The notes beneath the pieces are model-generated. The model did no database searches. It saw only the letters and a program-made list of their open reading frames with translations, and was not told the origin of the DNA. The position numbers were made by a program, and so were the translations under genes. DNA of 64,000 nucleotides from Maricaulis sp. (lineage in GTDB: Bacteria; Pseudomonadota; Alphaproteobacteria; Caulobacterales; Maricaulaceae). Location of the stretch: NCBI GenBank assembly GCA_002692855.1, contig NZMJ01000134.1, positions 27,277-91,276 on the forward strand, given 5' to 3'. Below are positions 31,462 to 40,729 of this stretch, piece by piece (within the stretch, counting starts at the first letter, position 1; each line of letters begins with the position of its first letter).

Positions 31462-32199
31462 ATGAGACATTTCATACAGGCCGTACTGACGACCGCCCTC
31501 GTGTGCGGAGGCGGGACTGCCGCGGCGCAGGACGACTGGCGCGCCGAAGTGGCGGCGCGGCTGCCGGACAGTGGCGCGCTCAATCTGCGCCTGATCAATG
31601 CCGGCGAGGAAGACGGCTTCATGCGGCTCGGCTGGCGGCGCAATGGCGACCGGATCGAGCTGTTCGACCGCACCATGATGGTGTCGAGCGATGTCTATGA
31701 GTCCATGACGGCGGCGATGACATCGGATGATTTCGCGCCGCTGGACACGTTGATCCTCTGGCACCAGGACACCGCCATCCTGACTGTCGAGACGTTGGCC
31801 GAGCCCGGCCGGGCCACCGGCACGCGCACCGTGCTTCGGCCGATGCAGGGCGTGGAGCACGCGCCGCTGGACGTCGAGCTTCCGGACGGGGTGATGCCGC
31901 GCGCGGCAACCTTTGTCTTTGCACCCTTTCTCGATCTCGAACCGGGCGAGTCGCTGACCTATGACTGGTATGCCGTGCTGTCGAACTCGGTCGCGACCGT
32001 GACCGTCACGGCCTTTGATGGCGGGCCGGTCGATACCCCGGCCGGACGGTATGAGGAGACGTTGCGGCTTGAAGTGCGGGGCGCGACGCCCGAGGACCAG
32101 ATCCCGCTCAACGACATTTACGTCACCGGCGGAGAGGTGGTTCGCATCGACGTGGTGGGACAGGGCATGACCTTCCTGCGCCGCGCCGAACCGGAATAG
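31462..32199 (+). CDS. Hypothetical secreted protein
   Basis: MRHFIQAVLTTALVCGGGTAAAQ signal peptide. Confidence 0.65.
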   Translation: MRHFIQAVLTTALVCGGGTAAAQDDWRAEVAARLPDSGALNLRLINAGEEDGFMRLGWRRNGDRIELFDRTMMVSSDVYESMTAAMTSDDFAPLDTLILWHQDTAILTVETLAEPGRATGTRTVLRPMQGVEHAPLDVELPDGVMPRAATFVFAPFLDLEPGESLTYDWYAVLSNSVATVTVTAFDGGPVDTPAGRYEETLRLEVRGATPEDQIPLNDIYVTGGEVVRIDVVGQGMTFLRRAEPE

Positions 32200-32251
32200 G
32201 CGGCCTGTCAGATTTACGCTGACAGGAACTGCAACCTGCGGCTAGTGTCGC

Positions 32252-33145
32252 GTGATGTTACGGCTTCTGATCCTCATCGCAGTACTGGCTGTTCCGACGA
32301 TGGCCGACGCCCAGGCGCGGCCGGTGCTAATGCGTCTGTGCAACGACGCGCCGTTCGCGGTTGGCGTTGCGGCAGCGTACAACACGACGCCAAGCGGTGG
32401 CCGCCGGGCGGAAGGCTGGTTCCGGGTCGAAGCAGGCGACTGCCTGGAAGGCGCGCTGCACGGCGTGGCGGGAGACCGGATGGGTCTGGCTGCCTTTTCC
32501 GGCACGTGGCAATGGCCCGCCGGGGAGGCGGCTTTTTCCCATTGCCTGCCCGCGGACAGTTTCAACACCGGCGTGCTCGACGTGCCGCCCTGCGCCGATA
32601 CGGTGCGCGAGATCGCCTTCACCTCCCGGCCCATTCGCCCCTTCCGGGCGGAATGGGGCGTGGTCGACTGGCGCGTCGGCTGCGCCGATTTCGGTGAGGA
32701 TGCGGATTTATGCCTGGGCTCGCCGGTGGAGCGGGACGGCTATTCAGCGCCCGTGCGGGAGTTGCAGGTCTGCGGGCCCAGCCTGGAAGGCGGACTGGTC
32801 GCGCTGGCCGAGCCGGTTGATGCCAACACCTGGCGCGTGCGCGGCTGGATGGCTCTGGAAGCGGACAGTTGTGTCGTCGTCTATAGCGGTTTTCCAAACG
32901 GAGACCGGGTGTATGTGCATGGCCATGCCGCAAGCGAGGCAGCGGTTAGCACGACGCGCGTCGGAGGCCCTACGCGGGCGACATTCTGCGCGTCGGGAGA
33001 TGTGTTCGACATCACCGCGCCCGCCAGCGAGATCTTCAATACTACCGAATGCCCGCCCGAAGCTCCCTATCCGGTCGTGTTCGACCGAATCCGCTGGCAA
33101 TCGAATGTGTCGCGCTTCACGCACTTCTTCCGCGCCGGCGGGTGA
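32252..33145 (+). CDS. Secreted protein with apparent tandem DUF1036-like halves
   Basis: LMRLCNDAPFAVGVAAAYNTTPSGGRRAEGWFRVEAGDCLEGALHG and LQVCGPSLEGGLVALAEPVDANTWRVRGWMALEADSCVVVYSG. Confidence 0.55.
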   Translation: MMLRLLILIAVLAVPTMADAQARPVLMRLCNDAPFAVGVAAAYNTTPSGGRRAEGWFRVEAGDCLEGALHGVAGDRMGLAAFSGTWQWPAGEAAFSHCLPADSFNTGVLDVPPCADTVREIAFTSRPIRPFRAEWGVVDWRVGCADFGEDADLCLGSPVERDGYSAPVRELQVCGPSLEGGLVALAEPVDANTWRVRGWMALEADSCVVVYSGFPNGDRVYVHGHAASEAAVSTTRVGGPTRATFCASGDVFDITAPASEIFNTTECPPEAPYPVVFDRIRWQSNVSRFTHFFRAGG

Positions 33146-33147
33146 AC

Positions 33148-33783
33148 TTACCAGCGCAGCAGGCGCGGACCCATGAGGGCGCCCAGTAGCGCCACGATCA
33201 GAACTGCGCCCTGATACCAGACCGCCAGGAAGGTCAGGCTCGTTTCGGTGCAACTGAGCGAATAGACCGCTGCACCTGCAGCGCCTGCAAACAGTCCGGC
33301 GGCAAACCCGGCCAGGCGCAGCCGGGTCGGGGCCATCGCGCGCAGCACCAGGATGCTGGCTGCGAAGACCGGCAGGGCGGCTGCGATCACACGCGGCACG
33401 CAGCGATTCCAGGAATGACCCAGGAGCGTTTCGGTCCGCAAGTCACTCGGCGCGATCGCCAGTACGATCAGTCCCGCAGCCAGCACCAGACCCGCAACGA
33501 GCATGGAAACCACCAAGCCGCGCCCGCCCGTACCATCGGGGCGGGACAGGGCGAACAGGGACAGGGCCGCGCCGGCAGCAATCGCGACCATTGCAGCCAG
33601 CTTTACCCAGAAGGACGGAAGGGTGAGGGCGCCGGGCATGTCGGGACGGACCCCGATCCAGAGGACGACAAACAGGGTGGAGATCGTCAGGGCGGGCAAG
33701 ATCCACCGCAGAGCAAGATGGCGCAAAGGGCGGGGCGATACCGGCTCCAGGTCGTTGACCAGATCGTCGATAGGGTTCGTCAT
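33148..33783 (-). CDS. nrsF: NrsF-type (DUF1109) membrane anti-sigma factor
   Basis: Six-TM protein MTNPIDDLVNDLEPVSPRPLRHLALRW...WNRCVPRV...YSLSCTETS; adjacent to an ECF sigma factor. Confidence 0.88.
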   Translation of the reverse strand: MTNPIDDLVNDLEPVSPRPLRHLALRWILPALTISTLFVVLWIGVRPDMPGALTLPSFWVKLAAMVAIAAGAALSLFALSRPDGTGGRGLVVSMLVAGLVLAAGLIVLAIAPSDLRTETLLGHSWNRCVPRVIAAALPVFAASILVLRAMAPTRLRLAGFAAGLFAGAAGAAVYSLSCTETSLTFLAVWYQGAVLIVALLGALMGPRLLRW

Positions 33784-34337
33784 GACGTTCCGTCTCCTGG
33801 AGGCGTCGCACCCAGCGCAGCGGTTTTCAGTCCCCGGTGCACGCTGACCTTCACCGAGGATTCCGTGGTCCCGAGCCGGTCAGCGGCTTCGCGTGCCGTC
33901 AGTCCGGTCAGCCGGGTCATCCGGATCGCAGCCGCCTGCTTTGCGGGCAGGCGGGCGAGCAGGGTCTCGACATCAAGCCGTGCGGCGATGGCTGGTTCGA
34001 TAGCCATCACTGCATCGTCGTCCTTGAGTTCGACCGTGACCCGGCGGCTGTGGCGCCGGTAATGGTCGATCAGCTTGTAGCGCGCAATGCCATAGAGCCA
34101 ACCGGAGAAGGGCCGGGCGGCGTCATAGGTAGCGCGTTTGTCATGCACGGCCATCAGTGTTTCCTGTACCAGGTCCTCGGCGCCAGCCTGGTCCCGGGTC
34201 AGGCGGCGGGTGAAATAGGCCAGCAACGGCGCGCGCACGGATTCCAGCAGCGTACGATAGGCCTGCCGGTCACCGGACTGGCTCAGCACCATCAGGGCGC
34301 GGAAGGCGATTTCGCCGTCGGTCATGACCCTTGTCAC
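33780..34337 (-). CDS. sigF: ECF sigma factor, SigF-type
   Basis: FTRRLTRDQAGAEDLVQETLMAVHDKRATYDAARPFSGWLYGIARYKLIDHYRR...LTAREAADRLGTTESSVKVSVHRGLK; start overlaps with nrsF partner. Confidence 0.9.
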   Translation of the reverse strand: MTRVMTDGEIAFRALMVLSQSGDRQAYRTLLESVRAPLLAYFTRRLTRDQAGAEDLVQETLMAVHDKRATYDAARPFSGWLYGIARYKLIDHYRRHSRRVTVELKDDDAVMAIEPAIAARLDVETLLARLPAKQAAAIRMTRLTGLTAREAADRLGTTESSVKVSVHRGLKTAALGATPPGDGTS

Positions 34338-34344
34338 TGCCTTA

Positions 34345-34370
34345 TTCGCTGGTCGCGCGCGAAAGGTTAC
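34345..34370 (-). promoter_or_regulatory. Candidate SigF autoregulatory promoter GTAACC-N16-CGAA
   Basis: Plus strand TTCG (34345-34348) N16 GGTTAC (34365-34370); reads GTAACC-N16-CGAA on the minus strand upstream of sigF. Confidence 0.7.
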
Positions 34371-34560
34371 AGGCGCGCCGGACTGTCTGACATGTTTAGC
34401 GCCAAATGCGCCGCGGCGTCATGCCGGAACCGCCAGGCAACCGCCAGTCGCAATCAATCACGGGGCCGTGACCATCAAGTGACTGTGCCAATTATTCAAA
34501 TAAAATCAGTTGCTTGTGCCGTTACCACTGCTGGAGCGACAAATACGACGTATTCGGAGT

Positions 34561-34586
34561 GTAACGATCGGGCGTCCTTCAGCGAA
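34561..34586 (+). promoter_or_regulatory. Candidate SigF promoter GTAACG-N16-CGAA upstream of the bufferin-type operon
   Basis: GTAACG at 34561-34566, 16-nt spacer, CGAA at 34583-34586. Confidence 0.7.
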
Positions 34587-34648
34587 TGACCCAGTGCCGC
34601 ACCCGAAAAGGTCGGCGCTCGTGTTTCAATCTCGAAGGAAATGAATCC

Positions 34649-34942
34649 ATGAACACCCGCTCCAAGATCGCTGCCGTCACGGCGTCCGCCTTTGCCCTGT
34701 CGATGGCCGCCGCCGTCGCGCATGCCGATGACGAAGACATGTCGCCGGAAGGCCAGGAACGCTGCTACGGCGTGTCGCTGGCTGGCGAAAACGATTGTGC
34801 CGCCGGCGAGGGCACGTCGTGCGCTGGAACCTCGACGGTCGATTACCAGGGAAATGCCTGGACCTATGTCGACGAAGGCACCTGCGAAGACATCCAGACG
34901 CCCTATGGCACTGGTTCGCTGACTCCGGTCGAACGTCCGTAA
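34649..34942 (+). CDS. bufA1: DUF2282 family, BufA1-like bufferin precursor (97 aa)
   Basis: [26 protein letters not shown] signal peptide; [46 protein letters not shown], four Cys. Confidence 0.9.
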   Translation: MNTRSKIAAVTASAFALSMAAAVAHADDEDMSPEGQERCYGVSLAGENDCAAGEGTSCAGTSTVDYQGNAWTYVDEGTCEDIQTPYGTGSLTPVERP

Positions 34943-34964
34943 TCTCCCCCCGACGGCGTTCGCG

Positions 34965-35843
34965 ATGACCTCCACCCACACCCCCGCTTCCCCTCCTGGA
35001 GCCGGTATCGGCCTCAAGCCGGCGCACTATCGCGCCGCGCTCGAGAGCGAAGCCGACGGGTTGTGGGTGGAGGTGCATCCGGAAAATTACATGGGGGAGG
35101 GCGGGCCGCGGCTCGCCTGGCTCGACGCCATTGCCGAACGGCACCCCGTGTCCCTGCACGGCGTATCGTTGTCGCTGGGCGGCGAAGAGCGTCCCGACAA
35201 GGACCATCTGGCGCGCTTTCGCGGCCTGGTCGACCGGTTCCGGCCGGCCCTGGTGTCGGAACATCTCGCCTGGTGCCGTCATGACGGTGTCTATTTCAAC
35301 GACCTTTTGCCCCTGCCTTATACGCGCGGCGCGCTGAACCGCTTTTGCGACCATGTTGAAGAAGCGCAGGACGCGCTCGGCCGCCCGATACTGATCGAGA
35401 ATCCGTCGCTCTACCTGTCGCTCAAGGGCGAGATGAGCGAAGGCGAGTTTCTGGGCGAGGCGGTTCGCCGGACGGGGTGCAGCCTGCTCCTCGATCTCAA
35501 CAATGTGGTCGTGACCGCGAACAACCTGGCCCGCGAGGTTCACGCCTATATCGACGCCTTCCCGCTCGAAGCGGTGCGCGAAATCCACCTGGCCGGGCAT
35601 GAGGCTGATGGCGATCCGGATACCGGTCTGCTGATTGACACTCACGGGGCGCCGGTCAGCGACCCGGTCTGGACGCTATACGCCCATGTCATCGCGCAAG
35701 CGGGCCCGCTGCCGACACTGATCGAGCGCGACAACAATCTTCCTGCGTTTGACGTCCTGATGGACGAACGCGCGCAGGCGCAGGCGGTGCTCGACCGCGC
35801 GGCTGCTTCACCGGGACGCAAGGCGGCCCTGTCACATGTCTGA
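34965..35843 (+). CDS. bufB: DUF692 family multinuclear non-heme iron oxidative enzyme (MNIO), BufB-like
   Basis: GIGLKPAHYRAALESEADGLWVEVHPENYMGEGG...VSLHGVSLSLGG...LVSEHLAWCRHDG...LLDLNNVVVTANN...EIHLAGHEADG...LIERDNNLP. Confidence 0.93.
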   Translation: MTSTHTPASPPGAGIGLKPAHYRAALESEADGLWVEVHPENYMGEGGPRLAWLDAIAERHPVSLHGVSLSLGGEERPDKDHLARFRGLVDRFRPALVSEHLAWCRHDGVYFNDLLPLPYTRGALNRFCDHVEEAQDALGRPILIENPSLYLSLKGEMSEGEFLGEAVRRTGCSLLLDLNNVVVTANNLAREVHAYIDAFPLEAVREIHLAGHEADGDPDTGLLIDTHGAPVSDPVWTLYAHVIAQAGPLPTLIERDNNLPAFDVLMDERAQAQAVLDRAAASPGRKAALSHV

Positions 35844-36582
35844 CGCCGGCTTCCATGCCCGCTTCGCGGCCGTCCTGCGGGGCGGAAAGGATGTGGCGCG
35901 CGATGGCTTCGTGCCGGAACCGGGACACGCCGCGGCGCTGAGCGTCTACCGCAATACCGTTGTGCGCGGCGTGATCGATGTGCTGGGCGACAATTATCCG
36001 TCCGTCCGATTCCTTGCCGGAGATGGCAATTTCGCGGCGCTGGCCAAGTCCTACTGGCAGGCTCACCCACCGCACGCCGGGCCGATGCTGCTCTATGGGG
36101 ACGGCTTTGCCGACCATCTCAGCCACGAGGCGCCGCGCGGCATGCCTGCCTTCCTGCCGGCCATCGCCCGCATCGACCGCGCCTGGGGGGAGGCCCACCA
36201 CAGCGCGGATGCGCCCACCTTGTCGCCGGGCGATATCCGCACGCTGGACGCAGACGGGTTTTCCGGTCTGTTCGTGGATCTCCATCCTTCCGTGAGGCGT
36301 CCGGCCCATGACCGGCCAATTCTTACGACCTGGACGGCAGCGCGGTTCCAGTCGCGGGTCGAGCGGGCGGGGACGCAATGCGAGGAGACAGTCCTGGTGT
36401 GGCGGCCCGCAATGGAGGTGCGCTACCGCACGCTCTCGGCCACGGAAATCATACTCCTGAACGCGCTGGATGACGGCCTGCCGCTCGGCGAGGCCGCGCA
36501 TGTGAGCGGCGCCAGCCCTGATCTTTTCATCCGTCTGTTGAAGGACGGCGTCTTCGCGAGGGACAGACATGACAGAATTTGA
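35836..36582 (+). CDS. bufC: DUF2063 family, BufC-like partner protein
   Basis: HAAALSVYRNTVVRGVIDVLGDNYPSVRFLAGDGNFAALAKSYWQAHPPHAGPMLLYGDGFADHL. Confidence 0.9.
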   Translation: MSDAGFHARFAAVLRGGKDVARDGFVPEPGHAAALSVYRNTVVRGVIDVLGDNYPSVRFLAGDGNFAALAKSYWQAHPPHAGPMLLYGDGFADHLSHEAPRGMPAFLPAIARIDRAWGEAHHSADAPTLSPGDIRTLDADGFSGLFVDLHPSVRRPAHDRPILTTWTAARFQSRVERAGTQCEETVLVWRPAMEVRYRTLSATEIILLNALDDGLPLGEAAHVSGASPDLFIRLLKDGVFARDRHDRI

Positions 36583-37147
36583 TGGCAATCCACCCCTCTT
36601 CGGGCCGCTCGGGCGGCTCTATTACCGGGGTTTCGGGGCGGTTCAGCGCGTCGTCACCCACGATGCGACGGCGCTATTCCTGCGCGTCGTCATTGCCGGA
36701 GTGTTCTGGCGGTCGCTCCTGACCAAGGTGCAGACCTTCGGCCTGTTCGGCTACACCGAGCTGATCAATGACTTCGCGGTGCAGCGTTATCACCTGAAGC
36801 TGCCCGTCCTGCCCCTTGATTTGCGCCCGGCCGTCATCGGGCAGTTCGAAGGCGACTTTGCCTTGCCGCTGATCCCCGGCGAGGTCGCCGCCTGGATGGC
36901 GACGCTCGGTGAATTCATTCTGCCCATCCTCCTGGTGATGGGTCTCCTGACGCGATTTGCGGCCGCCGGGCTTCTGGGCATGACGCTGGTCATCCAGATC
37001 TTCGTCTTCCCCGAAGCGTGGTGGGGCACACATGCTTTATGGGCCGCGATCCTGATCTACCTGGTGTCACGCGGCGGCGGGCGCTGGTCCGTGGACGGAC
37101 TGGCAGGGCAGTTCGGTCCCCGGCTGGCCGCGCGCAGAGCGCCCTAG
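36569..37147 (+). CDS. DoxX family membrane protein
   Basis: FWRSLLTKVQTFGLFGYTELINDFAVQ...FILPILLVMGLLTRFAAAGLLGMTLVIQIFVFPEAWWGTHALWAAILIYLVSRGGG; overlaps the bufC-like gene. Confidence 0.88.
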   Translation: MTEFDGNPPLFGPLGRLYYRGFGAVQRVVTHDATALFLRVVIAGVFWRSLLTKVQTFGLFGYTELINDFAVQRYHLKLPVLPLDLRPAVIGQFEGDFALPLIPGEVAAWMATLGEFILPILLVMGLLTRFAAAGLLGMTLVIQIFVFPEAWWGTHALWAAILIYLVSRGGGRWSVDGLAGQFGPRLAARRAP

Positions 37148-37788
37148 CGGACGAAAACCAGATAGGCGCTGACGGCCGCCACGGGCGAGACTGAATCAAG
37201 ACCCGCGAGGGCTTCGAGCAGTTCGACCTGAGGTCCGAGCCGGAAATCACGCGCATCGACCATGACCGGTTCCGCGGTCGCGACGATCACGGTGTCGCGT
37301 CCGGCGCGGGTCACCAGCACGTCGGCGTAGATCGAGCGCGGCGTCGAGGCGAGCGTGACCGTCAGGGTCAGTTCGGTGCGGATGGTCTCGCCGATTTCGA
37401 GCGATTCAAATTCGTCGAGGTCGATCTGGGTGTCGATGGCGATCTGGGGGTGGTTGCGGCTCTGGAAGACATGCTCGACCAGGCGCTCATTGCGGATATC
37501 GACAAAGGTTTCGACCGTCTCGGTCTGGACTGCGACATGGGCGTTGCCGGCCTCGTCGACCGACCCGGTCAGGGTGGCAAAATGGCTGGCTTCCAGCACA
37601 CTCTCATTCTTCACCGAAACAAAGCTGAGCGTCGAAGCCTCGCCATTCAGCGTCCAGTCGGTTTGCGGCGTGTCCGAACAGGCCGCCAGCGTCACAAGGC
37701 TGCCGAGAATCAGCGATAAGAGGACGCGTGGCTTGAACATGGAGACACTCCGTGATGGGTTGCCGACTGATTTCGATCCATCATTCAT
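37144..37788 (-). CDS. YceI-like lipoprotein
   Basis: Lipobox LVTLAACSD; TDWTLNGEASTLSFVSVKNESVLEASHFATLTGSVDEAGNAHVAVQTETVETFVDIRNERL. Confidence 0.75.
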   Translation of the reverse strand: MNDGSKSVGNPSRSVSMFKPRVLLSLILGSLVTLAACSDTPQTDWTLNGEASTLSFVSVKNESVLEASHFATLTGSVDEAGNAHVAVQTETVETFVDIRNERLVEHVFQSRNHPQIAIDTQIDLDEFESLEIGETIRTELTLTVTLASTPRSIYADVLVTRAGRDTVIVATAEPVMVDARDFRLGPQVELLEALAGLDSVSPVAAVSAYLVFVR

Positions 37789-37810
37789 AGCATGAGATAG
37801 GGCGCGCGCC

Positions 37811-39088
37811 TTGGCCTTCTACCGTAACGTACTGGTCCTGATGATCTCGATGGCGCTGCTGCATGTGGCGACCGGGGGGCTGGCGGTGGTGTTGCCGGTT
37901 GCGATGGCTGCGGACCAGTGGTCCGGGCTCGCCATCGGTGCCGTGGCCGCCGCCTATGCCGGCGGGTTCATGGCCGGAGCCATCTATGCGCCGCGCTTCA
38001 TCGCACGGGTCGGGCATATCCGTGCCTTTGCCGCAGCGGCAGGCGTGGCGGCGGGCACCACCCTGATCCTCGGTCTCGATACCCAGGCGCTGCTCTGGTT
38101 CCTCGCGCGTTTCGCCTTCGGGGCCTCGACCGCCGTGATGTTTGCCGTCGCCGACAGCTGGGTGGCGGATGTCACTCCGGCGAACCGCCGCGGGTCGGTG
38201 TTTGCCATCTACCAGAATGCCGGACGCGCCGGCCTCGTCCTCGGCCCGTTCCTCCTCGCCCTTCCGGGCATGGACCTGACGCGCGGCTTCCTGCTGATCG
38301 GCGTTTTCACCGCTTTCGCACTGGTGCCAATCACCGCGACGCGCCGGGAGCAGCCGCGCGCACCGCGTCCGATCCTGATCCTGCCGACGCGGCTGATCCA
38401 GATTGCCCCGGCGGCGGCGGCCAGCGTGTTCGTGGCCGGGATGGTCAATTCGGGATTGCTGGCCTTCGTGCCGATCTGGGCCGAGAGCCTGGGCATGTCG
38501 GACGTGGTGGACGGCAGTGCGACCGGCGTGGCGCTGGGCGCCGCACCGCTTGTCATGGCTGCCATCTATGTCTTCGCGATGGCGAGCCAGTGGCCGGCCG
38601 GCATCCTGTCAGACCGGATCGACCGGCGGCTCGTGATTGCGGGCCTGGCCGGTGCGGCAGGCGCAATCACCACGCTGTTGTTCATCTTTATCGATCCGGG
38701 CCTGACGATGGGCCTGATCCTCATCGGACTTTGGGGCGGCACTGCGCTGATCCACTACGGCGTGGCGGTGGCGCACGCCAATGACCGCGCCGAGCCCGAG
38801 GACATGCCGGGCCTGGCGTCCTCGCTGCTGCTGACCTGGGCGATCGGGTCGGTGATCGGGCCGCTGGTCGCCGGGGCATTCTATGCCAGCGCGATGGGTA
38901 TGCGCGGTGTATTCCTTTATGCCGCGATCTGCCTGTTTGCGCTGACCGGAGTGATGTTCATCCGCAGCCGGGCCAAGCCTGCGACCCCCGTCGCCGAGCG
39001 GGAAGAATTCAAGGACATCCGGGCGACATCACCGGTTCTCGCCGAAGTCGACGAGGATGGTGAATACACCGTGGGCGAACCTGAATAG
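37811..39088 (+). CDS. MFS transporter
   Basis: Twelve-TM pattern; IGAVAAAYAGGFMAGAIYAPRFIARVGHIRAFA, DSWVADVTPANRRGSVFAIYQNAGRAGLVLGPFLL. Confidence 0.9.
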   Translation: MAFYRNVLVLMISMALLHVATGGLAVVLPVAMAADQWSGLAIGAVAAAYAGGFMAGAIYAPRFIARVGHIRAFAAAAGVAAGTTLILGLDTQALLWFLARFAFGASTAVMFAVADSWVADVTPANRRGSVFAIYQNAGRAGLVLGPFLLALPGMDLTRGFLLIGVFTAFALVPITATRREQPRAPRPILILPTRLIQIAPAAAASVFVAGMVNSGLLAFVPIWAESLGMSDVVDGSATGVALGAAPLVMAAIYVFAMASQWPAGILSDRIDRRLVIAGLAGAAGAITTLLFIFIDPGLTMGLILIGLWGGTALIHYGVAVAHANDRAEPEDMPGLASSLLLTWAIGSVIGPLVAGAFYASAMGMRGVFLYAAICLFALTGVMFIRSRAKPATPVAEREEFKDIRATSPVLAEVDEDGEYTVGEPE

Positions 39089-39197
39089 CGAAGGCTGGCC
39101 GCTCGCGTTGCGCCGCACCATCCCGGTGTTATAAGCGGAGGCTAATTCCCGGCCGTTCGCCGACCGATTCCCATTCCGGACTGAAGGCTCGCTCTCC

Positions 39198-40391
39198 ATG
39201 AACATTCACGAATACCAGGCCAAGGCGCTTCTGAAATCCTTTGGTGCGCCGGTCGCTGACGGCGCTGCTGCCACCACGCCGGCCGAGGCGGAAGCGGCGG
39301 CCAAAATGCTGCCCGGACCCTTGTGGGTCGTGAAGGCGCAGATCCATGCCGGCGGACGCGGCAAGGGCAAGTTCAAGGAGAGCGCGGCGGGCGAAAAGGG
39401 CGGTGTGCGCCTGGCCAAGTCGGTCGCCGAGGTGCGCGAATTTGCCAGCCAGATGCTCGGCAATACGCTGGTGACGAAGCAGACGGGCGACGCCGGAAAG
39501 CAGGTCAATCGTCTCTATATCGAAGACGGCGCCGACATTGCCCGCGAGCTTTACCTGTCGGTTCTGGTTGATCGTGCGACCAGCCGCATTGCCTTCGTCT
39601 GCTCGACCGAGGGCGGGATGGACATCGAGGCGGTTGCCGAGGAAACGCCGGAAAAGATCCACACCATCCATGTCGACCCGGCGGCGGGCTATGCGCCTTA
39701 TGTGGGCCGCAAGATTGCCGCGGCGCTCGCTCTTGAAGGCGACCAGGTCAAGCAGTGCGTCAAGCTGATGGGCCAGATCTACAAGGCATTCACCGAGAAG
39801 GACATGAGCCTTCTGGAGATCAACCCGCTGATCGTCACCGACCAGGGCAATCTGCACGTGCTCGACGCCAAGGTCGGTTTCGACAACAACGCCCTTTACC
39901 GTCACCCGGACATTGTCGACCTGCGCGACCTGACCGAGGAAGACGACAAGGAAATCGAGGCCTCGAAATACGACCTCGCCTATATCGCGCTCGACGGCAC
40001 GATCGGCTGCATGGTCAACGGTGCAGGCCTTGCCATGTCGACGATGGACATCATCAAGCTCTACGGCGCGGAGCCGGCGAACTTCCTTGATGTCGGCGGC
40101 GGCGCGTCGAAGGAAAAGGTCACGGCGGCGTTCAAGATCATCACCGCCGATCCCAACGTCAAAGGCATCCTGGTCAATATCTTCGGCGGCATCATGAAGT
40201 GTGATGTCATCGCCGAGGGCGTGATCGCGGCGGTCAAGGAAGTCGGTCTCAAAGTCCCGCTGGTCGTTCGCCTCGAAGGCACGAATGTCGAGAAGGGCAA
40301 GACCATCATTTCCGAGTCCGGGCTCGATGTGATCCCTGCCGACGATCTCGACGACGCGGCGAAAAAGATCGTCGCGGCGGTCAAGAAGTAG
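39198..40391 (+). CDS. sucC: Succinyl-CoA synthetase beta subunit
   Basis: [19 protein letters not shown]...[16 protein letters not shown]...[22 protein letters not shown]. Confidence 0.98.
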   Translation: MNIHEYQAKALLKSFGAPVADGAAATTPAEAEAAAKMLPGPLWVVKAQIHAGGRGKGKFKESAAGEKGGVRLAKSVAEVREFASQMLGNTLVTKQTGDAGKQVNRLYIEDGADIARELYLSVLVDRATSRIAFVCSTEGGMDIEAVAEETPEKIHTIHVDPAAGYAPYVGRKIAAALALEGDQVKQCVKLMGQIYKAFTEKDMSLLEINPLIVTDQGNLHVLDAKVGFDNNALYRHPDIVDLRDLTEEDDKEIEASKYDLAYIALDGTIGCMVNGAGLAMSTMDIIKLYGAEPANFLDVGGGASKEKVTAAFKIITADPNVKGILVNIFGGIMKCDVIAEGVIAAVKEVGLKVPLVVRLEGTNVEKGKTIISESGLDVIPADDLDDAAKKIVAAVKK

Positions 40392-40402
40392 CGACCGGGC
40401 CG

Positions 40403-40729
40403 ATGATGCTCGTCCTCTTCATTCTCATGTCGGGTGCCGGAATCGGCGCAGCCTTCGTGCTGCGTCACCGCATCCGGGCATGGCGGTGGAATGTGTTCGC
40501 CGCCCTGCTGATCATGGGGATGCTGGGACCGATGTTCGTCGGTCAGCTGATTGCCCTTCTCGTATCGGGCGGGGTCGAAACGAGCATCACCGAATGCCGC
40601 GCCGCAGGCGGTGACAACTGCAATGACGCGACCGTGTTCCTGGTGACACCGCTGATCGCCGGGATCGCGGCGGGCGCAGGCTGGTTCTGCGGCGCGCTGG
40701 GCTTCAAGTTCACGGGGGCGGAAGGATGA
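40403..40729 (+). CDS. Small hypothetical membrane protein
   Basis: Three TM segments; between sucC and a thioesterase. Confidence 0.6.
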   Translation: MMLVLFILMSGAGIGAAFVLRHRIRAWRWNVFAALLIMGMLGPMFVGQLIALLVSGGVETSITECRAAGGDNCNDATVFLVTPLIAGIAAGAGWFCGALGFKFTGAEG

